From Leucobacter sp. wl10 (lineage in GTDB: Bacteria; Actinomycetota; Actinomycetes; Actinomycetales; Microbacteriaceae): a DNA stretch of 45,323 nucleotides. Made by a program: the position numbers and the translations under genes. The stretch's first letter is position 1. Each line of letters begins with the position of its first letter. Location of the stretch: assembly GCF_003569785.1 (NCBI RefSeq), contig NZ_KZ984013.1:1-45323 (forward strand), in the 5' to 3' direction. The notes under the pieces are model-generated. The model ran no database searches and was not told where the DNA came from. It saw nothing but the letters and a program-made list of their open reading frames with translations. This document shows positions 38,232 through 45,323 of the stretch, in pieces.

Positions 38232-38963
38232 GTGATTCAGAACCCCAGCACGGAAGTCGTGGTATCGGGCACCGCCGAGAAGCCGGCTTCGGCAAAGGCG
38301 AAGCGAATCGCTCAGATGGCCGGCGCAGCCACGCTGAGTCTCGGTCTCGTGGGTACGTTCAGCATCCCGGCCTATGCCCTCGCACCAGAGCCCGAGGGGG
38401 CGCCGGACGGCGTCGCAACCTCGCAGACGCTGCAGACCGTCAGCTTCGAAGAGACCGCGCTCCCGCTCACCGCGCCCGAGGGCGAGGTGGGCGCGGAGAT
38501 CCTCGCACAGGAGCAGAAGGCGGCCGAGGAGAAGGCGGCGGCCGAGCGAGCGGCGAAGCAGCAGCGGGAGCAGGCCGCGGCGGCTCAGCCTCCCCAGGGC
38601 GGCGGCGCGGCCCCCGGGCAGGATGTGCCGGCCGGCGCGGGAGCGCAGGGCATCGTGAACGCGGCGCTCGCCCAGCTCGGTCAGTACCAGGACTGCACGC
38701 GCCTGATCGAGCGCGCGCTGCAGGCCATCGGCATTCCCGCGGGCGACCTCGGCACGCAGGTCGCCGAGCACACCGCGCTCGGCGGCGTGCTCGTGACCGA
38801 CGGCTCGTACGCGCCCGGTGACGTCCTCGTCTGGCCCGGTCAGCACACCGCCATCTACCTCGGCAACGGCCAGGCGGTGCACAGCGGATGGGGCGGCAAC
38901 CAGACCGTGATCGCCACCTACGCTTCCCCGAGCGCGACTCCGTACGTGGTGCGCTTCGGCTGA
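38232..38963 (+). CDS. secreted NlpC/P60-like (Cys-His) cell-wall hydrolase
   Basis: The 243-residue protein has a basic start, a signal-like hydrophobic stretch (about 30-50, ending A-Y-A), a coiled Ala/Glu/Lys/Gln linker (about 92-120) and a Gly/Pro hinge. A C-terminal NlpC/P60-like domain (about 138-243) contains probable catalytic C155 (Q-D-C-T-R-L) and H205 (P-G-Q-H-T-A-I-Y-L). The domain is short and lacks the usual D-C-S-G-x-V/F-x, so substrate and activity are uncertain; peptidoglycan stem-peptide cleavage is the family role. It starts with GTG. It is a single-gene unit with its own promoter and terminator. Confidence 0.78.
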   Translation: MIQNPSTEVVVSGTAEKPASAKAKRIAQMAGAATLSLGLVGTFSIPAYALAPEPEGAPDGVATSQTLQTVSFEETALPLTAPEGEVGAEILAQEQKAAEEKAAAERAAKQQREQAAAAQPPQGGGAAPGQDVPAGAGAQGIVNAALAQLGQYQDCTRLIERALQAIGIPAGDLGTQVAEHTALGGVLVTDGSYAPGDVLVWPGQHTAIYLGNGQAVHSGWGGNQTVIATYASPSATPYVVRFG

Positions 38964-38974
38964 ATCAGGTGTTC

Positions 38975-39016
38975 CGAGAGCGGGCGGGGTTTCGACCTCG
39001 CCCGCTCTCGTCTTTC
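38975..39016 (+). terminator. terminator of the NlpC/P60-like gene
   Basis: CGAGAGCGGGCGGGG and CCTCGCCCGCTCTCG pair at 14 of 15 positions, with one G-T pair, around a short loop, and TCTTT follows. It begins 12 bp after the stop codon. Confidence 0.88.
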
Positions 39017-39127
39017 GGGGGTGGCGGCACGAGCAGCACCGCCGTGCCGCCTGCGCGAGGCGGCGGCACGGGCGACAGCTGCTAGACTCGATCCTCGGTG
39101 CGGCGTTCCCTCCCGTTCGCGCCCCAC

Positions 39128-39200
39128 GCCTCAGTAGCTCAGTGGATAGAGCACCGCTCTCCTAAAGCGGGTGTCGTAGGTTCGATTCCTATCTGGGGCA
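39128..39200 (+). tRNA. tRNA-Arg, anticodon CCT
   Basis: The 73 bases fold as a cloverleaf: acceptor GCCTCAG with CTGGGGC (one G-T pair), a GCTC/GAGC D-stem, anticodon stem CCGCT/AGCGG with loop CTCCTAA (anticodon CCT, reading AGG), a GTAGG/CCTAT T-stem with loop TTCGATT, and discriminator A. CCA is not encoded. A TAGACT hexamer at 39083 is a likely -10 element. AGG is a rare codon in such genomes. Such tRNA genes are frequent integration sites, and accessory genes follow. Confidence 0.95.
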
Positions 39201-39502
39201 CGAAAAGTCCGTGGTAACCCGACCGCGATGTCTTTGCGCCCGAGCGCGCGTGTGTCGATGACGGGATGGCGCGTTACCCCAAACTGCAAGATCCGCCGCT
39301 TGCGAGAGCGCTACCGGTGCTTCAAGAGCCCCGTGGGAGATGATTTCCCGGATATCGCTCGAATGCCTGTCCGCCATGCCCAGATTAGTGACGACGGGCG
39401 TGCTGAGATCGCGAATGCCATCCGCTGCGCGGTGCCCGCAAGGCGCGCACCTACCTTCCGGAAGCCGACGCCCGCGAGGAGATCCTCGACTTCGCCGAGT
39501 TC
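39201..39502. other. non-coding gap after tRNA-Arg
   Basis: These 302 bp hold no ORF I can support. The frame of the following antitoxin is open from 39407 with family-like residues (T-Y-L-P-E-A-D-A-R-E-E-I-L) but has no ATG or GTG before 39503. I did not find a second copy of the tRNA 3' end here. Confidence 0.6.
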
Positions 39503-39856
39503 ATGCGGAAGCTCGAGTCCTTCCCCTCGCAGAACTCTTCCAAGGCCGCGCTCGCTTCCGGTGAGGACATCACGGTCGTGCCGCAGGGCATGACGATGAC
39601 GACGCAGCAGGCGGCCGACTTCCTCGGCATCAGTCGCCCTACGCTGGTGCGCCTGCTCGAGGCGGGCGAGATCCCGTTCGAGCAGCCCGGCCGCCACCGC
39701 CGTGTCCGTCTGGAGGATTTGATCGCGTACCAGTCGACGTCCCGGGCTGAGCGCCGCGACGCGCTGCGCGAGCTTCGCCGGGCGAGTCTCGACGCGAGCA
39801 TCCAGGTCGGAAACCCGGATGATGTCCGGCGACGCTCGGAGCTCGACGCGGAGTGA
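39503..39856 (+). CDS. excisionase-type helix-turn-helix antitoxin, possibly 5' damaged
   Basis: The 117-residue reading has a MerR/excisionase-type DNA-binding domain (about 30-80): T-Q-Q-A-A-D-F-L-G-I-S-R-P-T-L-V and G-R-H-R-R-V. Such proteins are antitoxins for PIN-domain toxins and repress their own operon. Family-like sequence continues upstream of the ATG, back to about 39420, before meeting a stop at 39404, so either the N-terminus is shortened or an upstream frameshift removed the native start. It overlaps the PIN gene by four bases (39853-39856), the normal coupling for such modules. Confidence 0.75.
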   Translation: MRKLESFPSQNSSKAALASGEDITVVPQGMTMTTQQAADFLGISRPTLVRLLEAGEIPFEQPGRHRRVRLEDLIAYQSTSRAERRDALRELRRASLDASIQVGNPDDVRRRSELDAE

Positions 39857-40299
39857 GATTCCCGGCCTTGTTCGACACGAACGTCCTCTACGGGGCGCTG
39901 CTGAACGACCTCATCTTGGAACTCGCCGACCGCGGCCCGTTCCGGCCGCTGCGGTCGCAGGACGTGCTGTTCGAGCTGGCGAAGAACCTCGTGAAGAACG
40001 ACGAGGAGGATCGCCATGTGCTGGCGGCCGCCGTCCGCGGCGGTGCCGAGGTGCTGGTGGCCTTCAACCTGAAGGACTTCCCGGCGTCCTCGGTCGAACG
40101 GTTCGACCTCGAGATCGTCCACCCCGACGACTTCCTCCTCGACCAGCTCGATCTCTACCATGCGACCACGCTGCGCGCCCTGGTGGAGCTGGTCGAGAGC
40201 TACGATTCCCCGGCGATGACGATGGACGACTACCTCATAGCGCTCATCCGTGCCGGCGTGCCGAAGTTCGCGGAGACCGCACGAGACCGACTGTACTGA
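39853..40299 (+). CDS. PIN-domain toxin with apparent internal deletion
   Basis: The 148-residue reading begins with F-D-T-N-V-L-Y-G, the first acidic position of a PIN ribonuclease (D8). After K-N-L-V-K-N it jumps straight to D-E-E-D-R-H-V-L-A-A-A. In the relatives I remember, these two segments are separated by roughly 35-45 residues, and the whole protein is about 185-190 residues. The gap would remove a helix near the active site while keeping the frame. The C-terminal part (from about 95) is present and helical. It is paired with the upstream antitoxin. Activity is doubtful. Confidence 0.72.
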   Translation: MRFPALFDTNVLYGALLNDLILELADRGPFRPLRSQDVLFELAKNLVKNDEEDRHVLAAAVRGGAEVLVAFNLKDFPASSVERFDLEIVHPDDFLLDQLDLYHATTLRALVELVESYDSPAMTMDDYLIALIRAGVPKFAETARDRLY

Positions 40300-40739
40300 T
40301 CCTGGTGGCGCACAGGCGGCCTGATCCCGGATCCGAACGACTCGGCGACTGCGCGGATCGGGGAGCCGGCCTCGGAGAGGGCGACCATGTCGATGGACAG
40401 CTGAGTGGCGACCGAGTTGTGAACATTCTCAGTAGACGCGACAGCCCGGTTCGCGCTTCAGCTTGATCCCGGCCTTCGCCCCAGAAATCAGCGATTTCAG
40501 GCACGGGGCGACTTTCGAGCGTCGTCTGGTATGGGCGCTTCGCCTCGATTCGCAGACGGCGCTGGGCGCCGGAGTGGCGTTACGGCATCAGCGCCGCGAT
40601 CAACGGCTGCGGCTACCGCAGCTTCGAAGAGCCGAAGGCCTGATGCCATCCTGAGCGCGAGCCGGAGAGTCAGCTGTGTATTCGCTGCCCTGCATGGGGG
40701 ATGCCGTAGCGTTGAGGAAGCGATCGGCATCTGCCTTGA
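40300..40739. other. unassigned, probably degenerate region
   Basis: No intact gene is visible in these 440 bp. A plus-strand frame ending at the TGA at 40641-40643 reads W-A-P-E-W-R-Y-G-I-S and then E-E-P-K-A, and could be the tail of a lost gene, but I do not recognise it. A short minus-strand frame around 40700-40788 carries C-N-W-C-G. The stretch separates the toxin-antitoxin pair from the desaturase and looks like a junction of rearranged DNA. Confidence 0.5.
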
Positions 40740-40901
40740 GCTTTCCACACCAGTTGCACACCGGCCGCTGCTCATAGAAAAGATGCACATATCTCCGCGA
40801 AGACCGTTGACACCGTCAGCACGCTTGGGCCCATCCGACAGACCTACGCTCGTAAAGAGGACTTCCCGTCGATCGCGCGTGCGTACACCCGGCTGTCCGA
40901 G

Positions 40902-41900
40902 GTGATTCGCGAAGCGGGCCTGCTGCGCCGCAGCCCCGTGTTCTACCTGGCGACCGGCATCGCGATCGCTCTCGGCTTCGGCGGTGCGATCACGGGGTTC
41001 ATCCTGCTCGGCGACAGCTGGTTCCAGCTCCTCATCGCCGCGTCGTTGGGGCTCCTCTTCACTCAGGTCGCGTTCCTCTCCCACGAAGCAGGACACCGGC
41101 AGATCCTCTCGACCGGACCTGCGAATGATCGCCTCGCCCGCGTGCTCGCCGCGTTCGTCGGGGTGAGCTATTCCTGGTGGGATTCCAAGCACAGTCGCCA
41201 CCACGCCAACCCCAACCGGGTCGGTAAAGACCCCGACATCGAAGTCGACACCATCTCGTTCCTCGACGAGGACGCCGTGCAAGCGCGCGGGCTGCGTCGG
41301 CTCATCACCCGAAAGCAGGGATGGCTCTTCTTCCCGCTCCTGACGCTTGAAGGGCTGAACCTCCACTTCCACAGCCTCAAGCACCTGCTCGGGCGCGGCC
41401 CGGTCAAAGCACGATGGGTTGAACTCGCAATGATCGCCGTACGGTTCGCGCTCGTCTTCACGCCCGTGTTCCTGCTCCTTCCGCTCGGCACGGCATTCGC
41501 GTTCTCCGGAGTGCTGCTCGCCGTCTTCGGCGTCTACATGGGGGCGTCGTTCGCCCCGAACCACAAAGGCATGCCGGTGATCGCACCCGATGCCAGGCTC
41601 GATTTCTTCTCGAAGCAGGTTCGCACGTCGCGCAACATTCGTGGCGGCTGGTGGGCCACTGTTCTGATGGGTGGCCTGAACTACCAGATCGAGCACCACC
41701 TCTTCCCGAGTATGGCCAGACCCCAGCTCGCGAAGACGCGCGAGATCGTCCGCGAGTACTGCGCCACCCATGACGTGCCGTACACGGAGACCTCCCTCTG
41801 GCGCTCTTACGCGATCGTCATCGACTACCTCAACACCGTCGGACTTGCCGCACGCGACCCCTTCGAATGCCCCATGGTCGCCCAGTACCGGAGGGTGTGA
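40902..41900 (+). CDS. membrane fatty acid desaturase, native start not visible
   Basis: This is a di-iron membrane desaturase, adding a double bond to acyl chains. All three histidine boxes are present: H-E-A-G-H, H-S-R-H-H and Q-I-E-H-H, and about four membrane segments (about 20-60, 155-210). From the GTG at 40902 it gives 332 residues. The same frame is open back to 40740 and reads like native family sequence (Q-T-Y-A-R-K, then I-A-R-A-Y-T-R-L-S-E), yet contains no ATG, GTG or TTG. The true N-terminus therefore seems to have been lost at a junction, or a frameshift lies near 40785, where an ATG sits in another frame. The catalytic core is intact. Confidence 0.85.
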   Translation: MIREAGLLRRSPVFYLATGIAIALGFGGAITGFILLGDSWFQLLIAASLGLLFTQVAFLSHEAGHRQILSTGPANDRLARVLAAFVGVSYSWWDSKHSRHHANPNRVGKDPDIEVDTISFLDEDAVQARGLRRLITRKQGWLFFPLLTLEGLNLHFHSLKHLLGRGPVKARWVELAMIAVRFALVFTPVFLLLPLGTAFAFSGVLLAVFGVYMGASFAPNHKGMPVIAPDARLDFFSKQVRTSRNIRGGWWATVLMGGLNYQIEHHLFPSMARPQLAKTREIVREYCATHDVPYTETSLWRSYAIVIDYLNTVGLAARDPFECPMVAQYRRV

Positions 41901-41941
41901 GCTCTCTTCCGACCCTATTCCTTTAGTGCAGTTGACGTAAC

Positions 41942-41960
41942 TAGTGCTTGGTATGCACTA
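41942..41960. promoter_or_regulatory. operator-like palindrome before the NmrA-like gene
   Basis: TAGTGC and GCACTA are perfect arms around seven bases, ending eight bases before the start codon. A further TAGTGC lies at 41924, next to a TTGACG hexamer at 41932. The layout suggests a repressor site over the promoter. HxlR-family regulators commonly flank such oxidoreductases, but no regulator gene is in view. Confidence 0.6.
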
Positions 41961-41968
41961 ATAGAGGC

Positions 41969-42829
41969 ATGGTCTATATCATCCATGGCGCGACCGGCGC
42001 CCAAGGCTCCCCCGTCCTCACCGCCCTGAACGTTGCGGGCAAACACGCCGTGGCCGCCGTCCGCGACACCGGCAAAGTGCCGGCCGGTGTCGACGCCGTC
42101 GCCGTCGACCTGACCGACCGCGAAGCCCTGACCGAGGCTTACGCCGGGGCCGAGGGCGTGTTCATCCACCTGCCGATGGGCGCGCCCGTCGAGTCTTCTG
42201 CGCAGGCGCGCGCCATTGCCGCCGCCGTCGCAGCCGCGCGGCCGGCTCGGGTGGTGATCTCGACCAGTGGCCAGATCGTCGACCAGCCCGGATCGCCCCT
42301 CCTGGCGCCCGACGACAGCCCGATCCAGACGCTGATCCGCAGCGTCTCCGAGACGGGTGTCTCAACCGCTGTCGTCGCTCCGCGCCTGTACCTGGAGAAC
42401 CTGCTGCTCCCCGTCATCGCCGAGCCCGCTCGCGCAGAGGGCGTCCTGCGGTATCCGCTGCCGGCGGATTACCCGGTGTCATGGAGCTCGCATCTGGACG
42501 TCGCCGAGGTCGTGGTCCGTCTGCTCGCCGACACCGCTGTTACCGGTACCGTCGCGGTCGGGCACTACCCGGGTCTGACGGGGGCAGACCTCGCCGAGAG
42601 CTTCGCCGCGCATCTCGGCGGTGAGGTACGGTTCGAGGGGATCACCCCGGATGCGTTCGGCGAGCTGATCACGCCGCTGTTCGGCCCCGCTGCTGCGCCG
42701 GTCGTGGATCTGTACCGCGCTCTGAACGCACAGGACAGGAACACGATCAGTGACACGAATAGCGCGCAGACGGTGCTCGGCCTCGCTCCTCGTCCCGTGA
42801 CGCGGTGGCTGGCTGAACTCGGAGTCTGA
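41969..42829 (+). CDS. NmrA-like NAD(P)-binding oxidoreductase
   Basis: The 286-residue protein has an N-terminal Rossmann fold with G-A-T-G-A-Q-G (residues 7-13), V-D-L-T-D near 50 and the V-I-S-T-S-G strand near 97. It lacks a clear Y-x-x-x-K catalytic pair, so it fits the NmrA/atypical SDR group, which may sense or use NAD(P)H, quinones or electrophiles. I chose the ATG at 41969; a TTG at 41948 lies inside the palindrome. It is probably a single-gene unit. The specific substrate cannot be told. Confidence 0.85.
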   Translation: MVYIIHGATGAQGSPVLTALNVAGKHAVAAVRDTGKVPAGVDAVAVDLTDREALTEAYAGAEGVFIHLPMGAPVESSAQARAIAAAVAAARPARVVISTSGQIVDQPGSPLLAPDDSPIQTLIRSVSETGVSTAVVAPRLYLENLLLPVIAEPARAEGVLRYPLPADYPVSWSSHLDVAEVVVRLLADTAVTGTVAVGHYPGLTGADLAESFAAHLGGEVRFEGITPDAFGELITPLFGPAAAPVVDLYRALNAQDRNTISDTNSAQTVLGLAPRPVTRWLAELGV

Positions 42830-42871
42830 GAGACCTCGTGCCCCCGAGCCTCGCGCGCAGCGGCACCGTCG

Positions 42872-43663
42872 CTATCGCCCTTCCTGCCGGCGGGGAGATG
42901 GCAAGCGGGGGATGGCCCGCAGGAGTGAACGGGTGTACTCGTTCTGAGGGGAACGGAGGAGAGTCTCCGTCTCGCCGCTCTCGACCACCTCGCCGCGCTG
43001 CATGACGACGATCTCGTCGGAGACGTAGCGCACCACCGCCAGGTTGTGAGAGATGAAGACCATGGTGATCGAGGTGCGCTCGCGGATCTCGTCGATGAGG
43101 TTGAGCACCGCGCCCTGCACCGACGCGTCGAGGGACGAGGTGATCTCGTCGGCCACGAGCAGGCGCGGCTCGACCGCGAGCGCGCGCGCAATGCACACCC
43201 GCTGCCGCATGCCGCCCGAGAGCTCCCGCGGAAGCAGGGGGGCGGCGCTCCGGGGGAGCCGCACCAGGTCGAGCAACTCGTCCCGGCGGGCCGGCCAGGC
43301 CCGCCGGTCGAAGCCCGGTTGATTGCGCAGCCCCTCCTGGATCGCCTCGCTCACCGTCATCTTCGGGTTGAGCGACGAGTAGGGATCCTGGAAGACCATC
43401 TGAACCTGTCGCGCGCGCTCGGATCGGCTCAGCCCCTGCTGCGCCGTGACGGATACGCCGTCGATGGAGACGGTGCCGCTGTCGGGGGAGAGGAGGCCGG
43501 CTATGGCGCGCCCGACCGTGGATTTACCGCTGCCGGACTCGCCGACCACGCCGAGCACTCTTCCCTTGCGCACGTCGAAGCTGACGCCGCGTACCGCGTG
43601 CACCCGGGTCCGCCCCGCCCCGAAGCCGATGTGGAGATCCCGCACCGAGAGCATCTTCGTCAT
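42872..43663 (-). CDS. peptide-type ABC transporter ATP-binding protein (OppF/DppF)
   Basis: The 263-residue ATPase has Walker A at 41-49 (GESGSGKST), a Q-loop in V-F-Q-D-P-Y-S-S-L-N-P, the signature L-S-G-G-M-R-Q-R near 148 and Walker B L-L-V-A-D-E-I. The usual D-E-P has become D-E-I, with the catalytic Glu retained. The S-S-L-N-P-K-M-T-V segment is typical of OppF/DppF. It ends the leftward transporter operon, 69 bp after the fused permease-ATPase. The substrate, peptide or nickel, cannot be told. Confidence 0.9.
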   Translation of the reverse strand: MTKMLSVRDLHIGFGAGRTRVHAVRGVSFDVRKGRVLGVVGESGSGKSTVGRAIAGLLSPDSGTVSIDGVSVTAQQGLSRSERARQVQMVFQDPYSSLNPKMTVSEAIQEGLRNQPGFDRRAWPARRDELLDLVRLPRSAAPLLPRELSGGMRQRVCIARALAVEPRLLVADEITSSLDASVQGAVLNLIDEIRERTSITMVFISHNLAVVRYVSDEIVVMQRGEVVESGETETLLRSPQNEYTRSLLRAIPRLPSPRRQEGR

Positions 43664-43732
43664 GCCGCGCCCCTTTCTCCGCCCGTTGCTGCCACGCCCC
43701 CGCAGCGGGCGAGCGCACCCCGGCCCTCAGAC

Positions 43733-45322
43733 TCATCCCGCACGTCGCACCGCCTGTTCGACATCGAACTCCGGGGGGATGGTCATGAGGGGCTTGTCGC
43801 GGTCGGTCTCCAGCGTGGGGAAGGAGCTGACGAGAGCCCTGGTGTAGGGGTGCGCCAGCCGCTCCGGGGCGGCGAGCTGCTCGACGGCGAGGTCCTCGAC
43901 GATCTCGCCGCGGTACATGACGAGGATGCGCGTGCAGATCTCGGCGAGCACCGCGATGTCGTGCGAGATGACGAGCGCACCCGCCTGGAGGTCCCTGATC
44001 TCCTCCTGCAGGAGATCGAGCACCTTGCGCTGGACGCTGACGTCGAGCGCGGTGGTCGGCTCGTCAGCGATGAGTAGGCGAGGATACGAGAGGTTGGCCA
44101 TGGCGATGAGCGAGCGCTGCCGCATGCCGCCGGAGAACTGGTGGGGGTACATCCTCGCGCGCTGCTCCGGCTCCGGAATGTCGACGCCGGCCAGCGCGTC
44201 GACGGCCTGACGCCTCGCCTCCGCCCACCCGGTCGAGGAGTTGTAGCGCGGCACCTCCGCGAGCTGAGTGCCGACCGCGATGGCCGGGTTCAGTGCGGTC
44301 AGCGAATCCTGGAAGACGACGCCGATGCCGCGCGGAGGTTGCGCGTCGTCGGCGCGGGAGGATATCTCGGAACCATCGAGACGGATGGAGCGCGCCTCCA
44401 TCCGCGCGCCCTGAGGGAGCAGGCCGGCGATCGCCATCACGGTGAGGGTCTTGCCGCTGCCGGACTCGCCCACGATCCCGACGATCTCTCCGCGACGGAG
44501 CGAGAGGCTCACGTCCCGGACGGGCGTGTGGGCGGCGCCCGAGGGATGCGTCACCGACACCGAGAGCCCGTCGACGACGAGCAGCGAATCGCCATCCTCC
44601 GGGGGCTCCGCGCGCGTCGGGACGACTGCGGCGCGCGCACGAGCGGCCGCGCCGGCCGGGGGCCGTTGGCGTTCGCGGAGGGCCGCCGCGATCGACTCTC
44701 CGAGCATTGTGACACTGAGGCCCGCGATGACGACGGCGAGGGCGGGGCCGAGAACCTGGGCGGGTTGCGTGTAGACCTGCTTGAAGCCCTCGTTGAGGAG
44801 CCGCCCCCAGTCGTAGGCCGGCGCGATGACACCGACGCCGATGAAGCTGAGGCTCGAGAGCGCGAGCAGCGACGCGCCGAACGAGAGCGTGAGATTGACG
44901 ATGAGCGGCTCGGCGACGTTCGGCAGCACGTAACGTGAGAGCAGACGACTCCTGGACGCGCCCAGCATACGCGCAGCCGCGATGTAGTCCGCACCGCTGA
45001 TCCTCAACGTGAGCGTCTGGGTGAGACGGGCGAAGACCGGTGTCATGGCGAGACCCATCGCCAGGATCGAGGTGAGCGGTGAATTGCCGAGCAGTACGAG
45101 CAGGAACATTGCGATGAGCAGCATGGGGAAGGCGAGCCAGGTGTGCAGCAGTCCTGAGAAGAAGCGCTGGGAGCGAACGCCGAACAGCGCGGGCACCGCG
45201 CCCAGCAGCACGCCGAGTACGGCACCGAGCCCCACCGAGGCGAGGGCCATGAGCATTGAGGTCTGCGTCGCCACCAGGGTGCGTGCGAACAGGGCGGATT
45301 CAATTGGTTGTCGCAACACCCT
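43733..45322 (-). CDS. fused permease-ATPase of a peptide-type ABC transporter, 5' partial
   Basis: One frame encodes a DppC-type permease (about residues 1-215 of the visible part) joined by an Ala/Arg/Pro linker (about 216-244) to a DppD-type ATPase (245-528). The permease has about five membrane helices and the EAA-type loop A-A-R-M-L-G-A-S-R-S (115-124). The ATPase has Walker A G-E-S-G-S-G-K-T (284-291), L-S/F-S-G-G-M-R-Q-R and L-I-A-D-E-P-T-T-A-L-D. The frame stays open to the right edge, and the G-T-D-x-x-G-R-D segment that normally precedes the first visible helix is not in view, so the gene continues outside the window. Such C-D fusions are known in actinobacteria. Confidence 0.9.
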   Translation of the reverse strand, partial: RVLRQPIESALFARTLVATQTSMLMALASVGLGAVLGVLLGAVPALFGVRSQRFFSGLLHTWLAFPMLLIAMFLLVLLGNSPLTSILAMGLAMTPVFARLTQTLTLRISGADYIAAARMLGASRSRLLSRYVLPNVAEPLIVNLTLSFGASLLALSSLSFIGVGVIAPAYDWGRLLNEGFKQVYTQPAQVLGPALAVVIAGLSVTMLGESIAAALRERQRPPAGAAARARAAVVPTRAEPPEDGDSLLVVDGLSVSVTHPSGAAHTPVRDVSLSLRRGEIVGIVGESGSGKTLTVMAIAGLLPQGARMEARSIRLDGSEISSRADDAQPPRGIGVVFQDSLTALNPAIAVGTQLAEVPRYNSSTGWAEARRQAVDALAGVDIPEPEQRARMYPHQFSGGMRQRSLIAMANLSYPRLLIADEPTTALDVSVQRKVLDLLQEEIRDLQAGALVISHDIAVLAEICTRILVMYRGEIVEDLAVEQLAAPERLAHPYTRALVSSFPTLETDRDKPLMTIPPEFDVEQAVRRAG

Positions 45323-45323
45323 G

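Noticed and set aside
40244..40504. minus-strand ORF with S-E-A-G-S-P-I-R-A-V-A-type sequence in a neighbouring frame, as a recombinase remnant
   Set aside because: It is short, overlaps the end of the PIN gene and shows no recognisable catalytic motif.
40600..40788. 62-codon minus-strand ORF with C-N-W-C-G
   Set aside because: A single CxxC in a short frame with no start signal or known family is not enough to call a gene.

Overview
The window is high-GC DNA from an actinobacterium. Evidence: two CIRCE boxes before groEL, an IdeR/DtxR-type regulator with the full set of metal ligands, HtaA haem proteins, a bacterial XPB helicase, TANNNT-type -10 hexamers directly before start codons, and class C sortase pili. 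The gene mix fits Microbacteriaceae, possibly Leucobacter; the genus is inference. Most of it is ordinary chromosome, and the accessory-looking part begins at a tRNA-Arg gene near 39.1 kb.

Layout. 1-6.2 kb: haem acquisition, with two cell-surface HtaA proteins, a convergent hmuU-hmuV permease/ATPase pair and a divergent hmuT lipoprotein. 6.4-9.1 kb: a membrane LytR_C protein ending in octapeptide repeats, then groL under two CIRCE operators. 9.2-9.9 kb: a frameshifted amino-acid permease remnant and a long inverted repeat. 9.9-13.3 kb: an ABC-2 exporter divergent from a NarL-type two-component system. 13.3-23.3 kb, all on the minus strand: LacI regulator, sugar ABC transporter (ATPase, permease, binding protein), AGE-family isomerase, fructokinase, then an OmpR-type two-component pair whose regulator start overlaps the kinase gene stop. 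The pathway reads as sugar import, mannose to fructose, then fructose 6-phosphate. Two matching palindromes mark the likely LacI operators.

23.4-28.4 kb: XPB helicase, a helicase-associated protein, a small membrane protein, and a cold-shock-domain protein overlapping a DUF3027 protein with a very acidic tail. 28.6-34.4 kb: a pilus operon with a tip pilin carrying a predicted beta-propeller, a shaft pilin, a perfect intergenic hairpin and a class C sortase. 34.5-37.9 kb: serC (apparently leaderless), a DtxR-family regulator with a palindrome just upstream, and NADP-type glutamate dehydrogenase. 38.1-39.0 kb: a secreted NlpC/P60-like protein behind three GTGAC/T repeats in helical phase.

39.1-42.8 kb: tRNA-Arg(CCT), a damaged-looking excisionase-type antitoxin/PIN toxin pair, about 440 bp of unassignable sequence, a fatty acid desaturase lacking an obvious native start, and an NmrA-like oxidoreductase behind a palindrome. 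42.9 kb to the end: a peptide-type ABC transporter on the minus strand, with a permease-ATPase fusion running off the right edge.

No wholly new system is proven here. The best leads are the propeller-tipped pilus with its pilin/sortase hairpin, the sugar operon coupled to a two-component system, the phased repeats before the NlpC gene, the unexplained inverted repeat near 9.8 kb, and the degraded tRNA-adjacent island.
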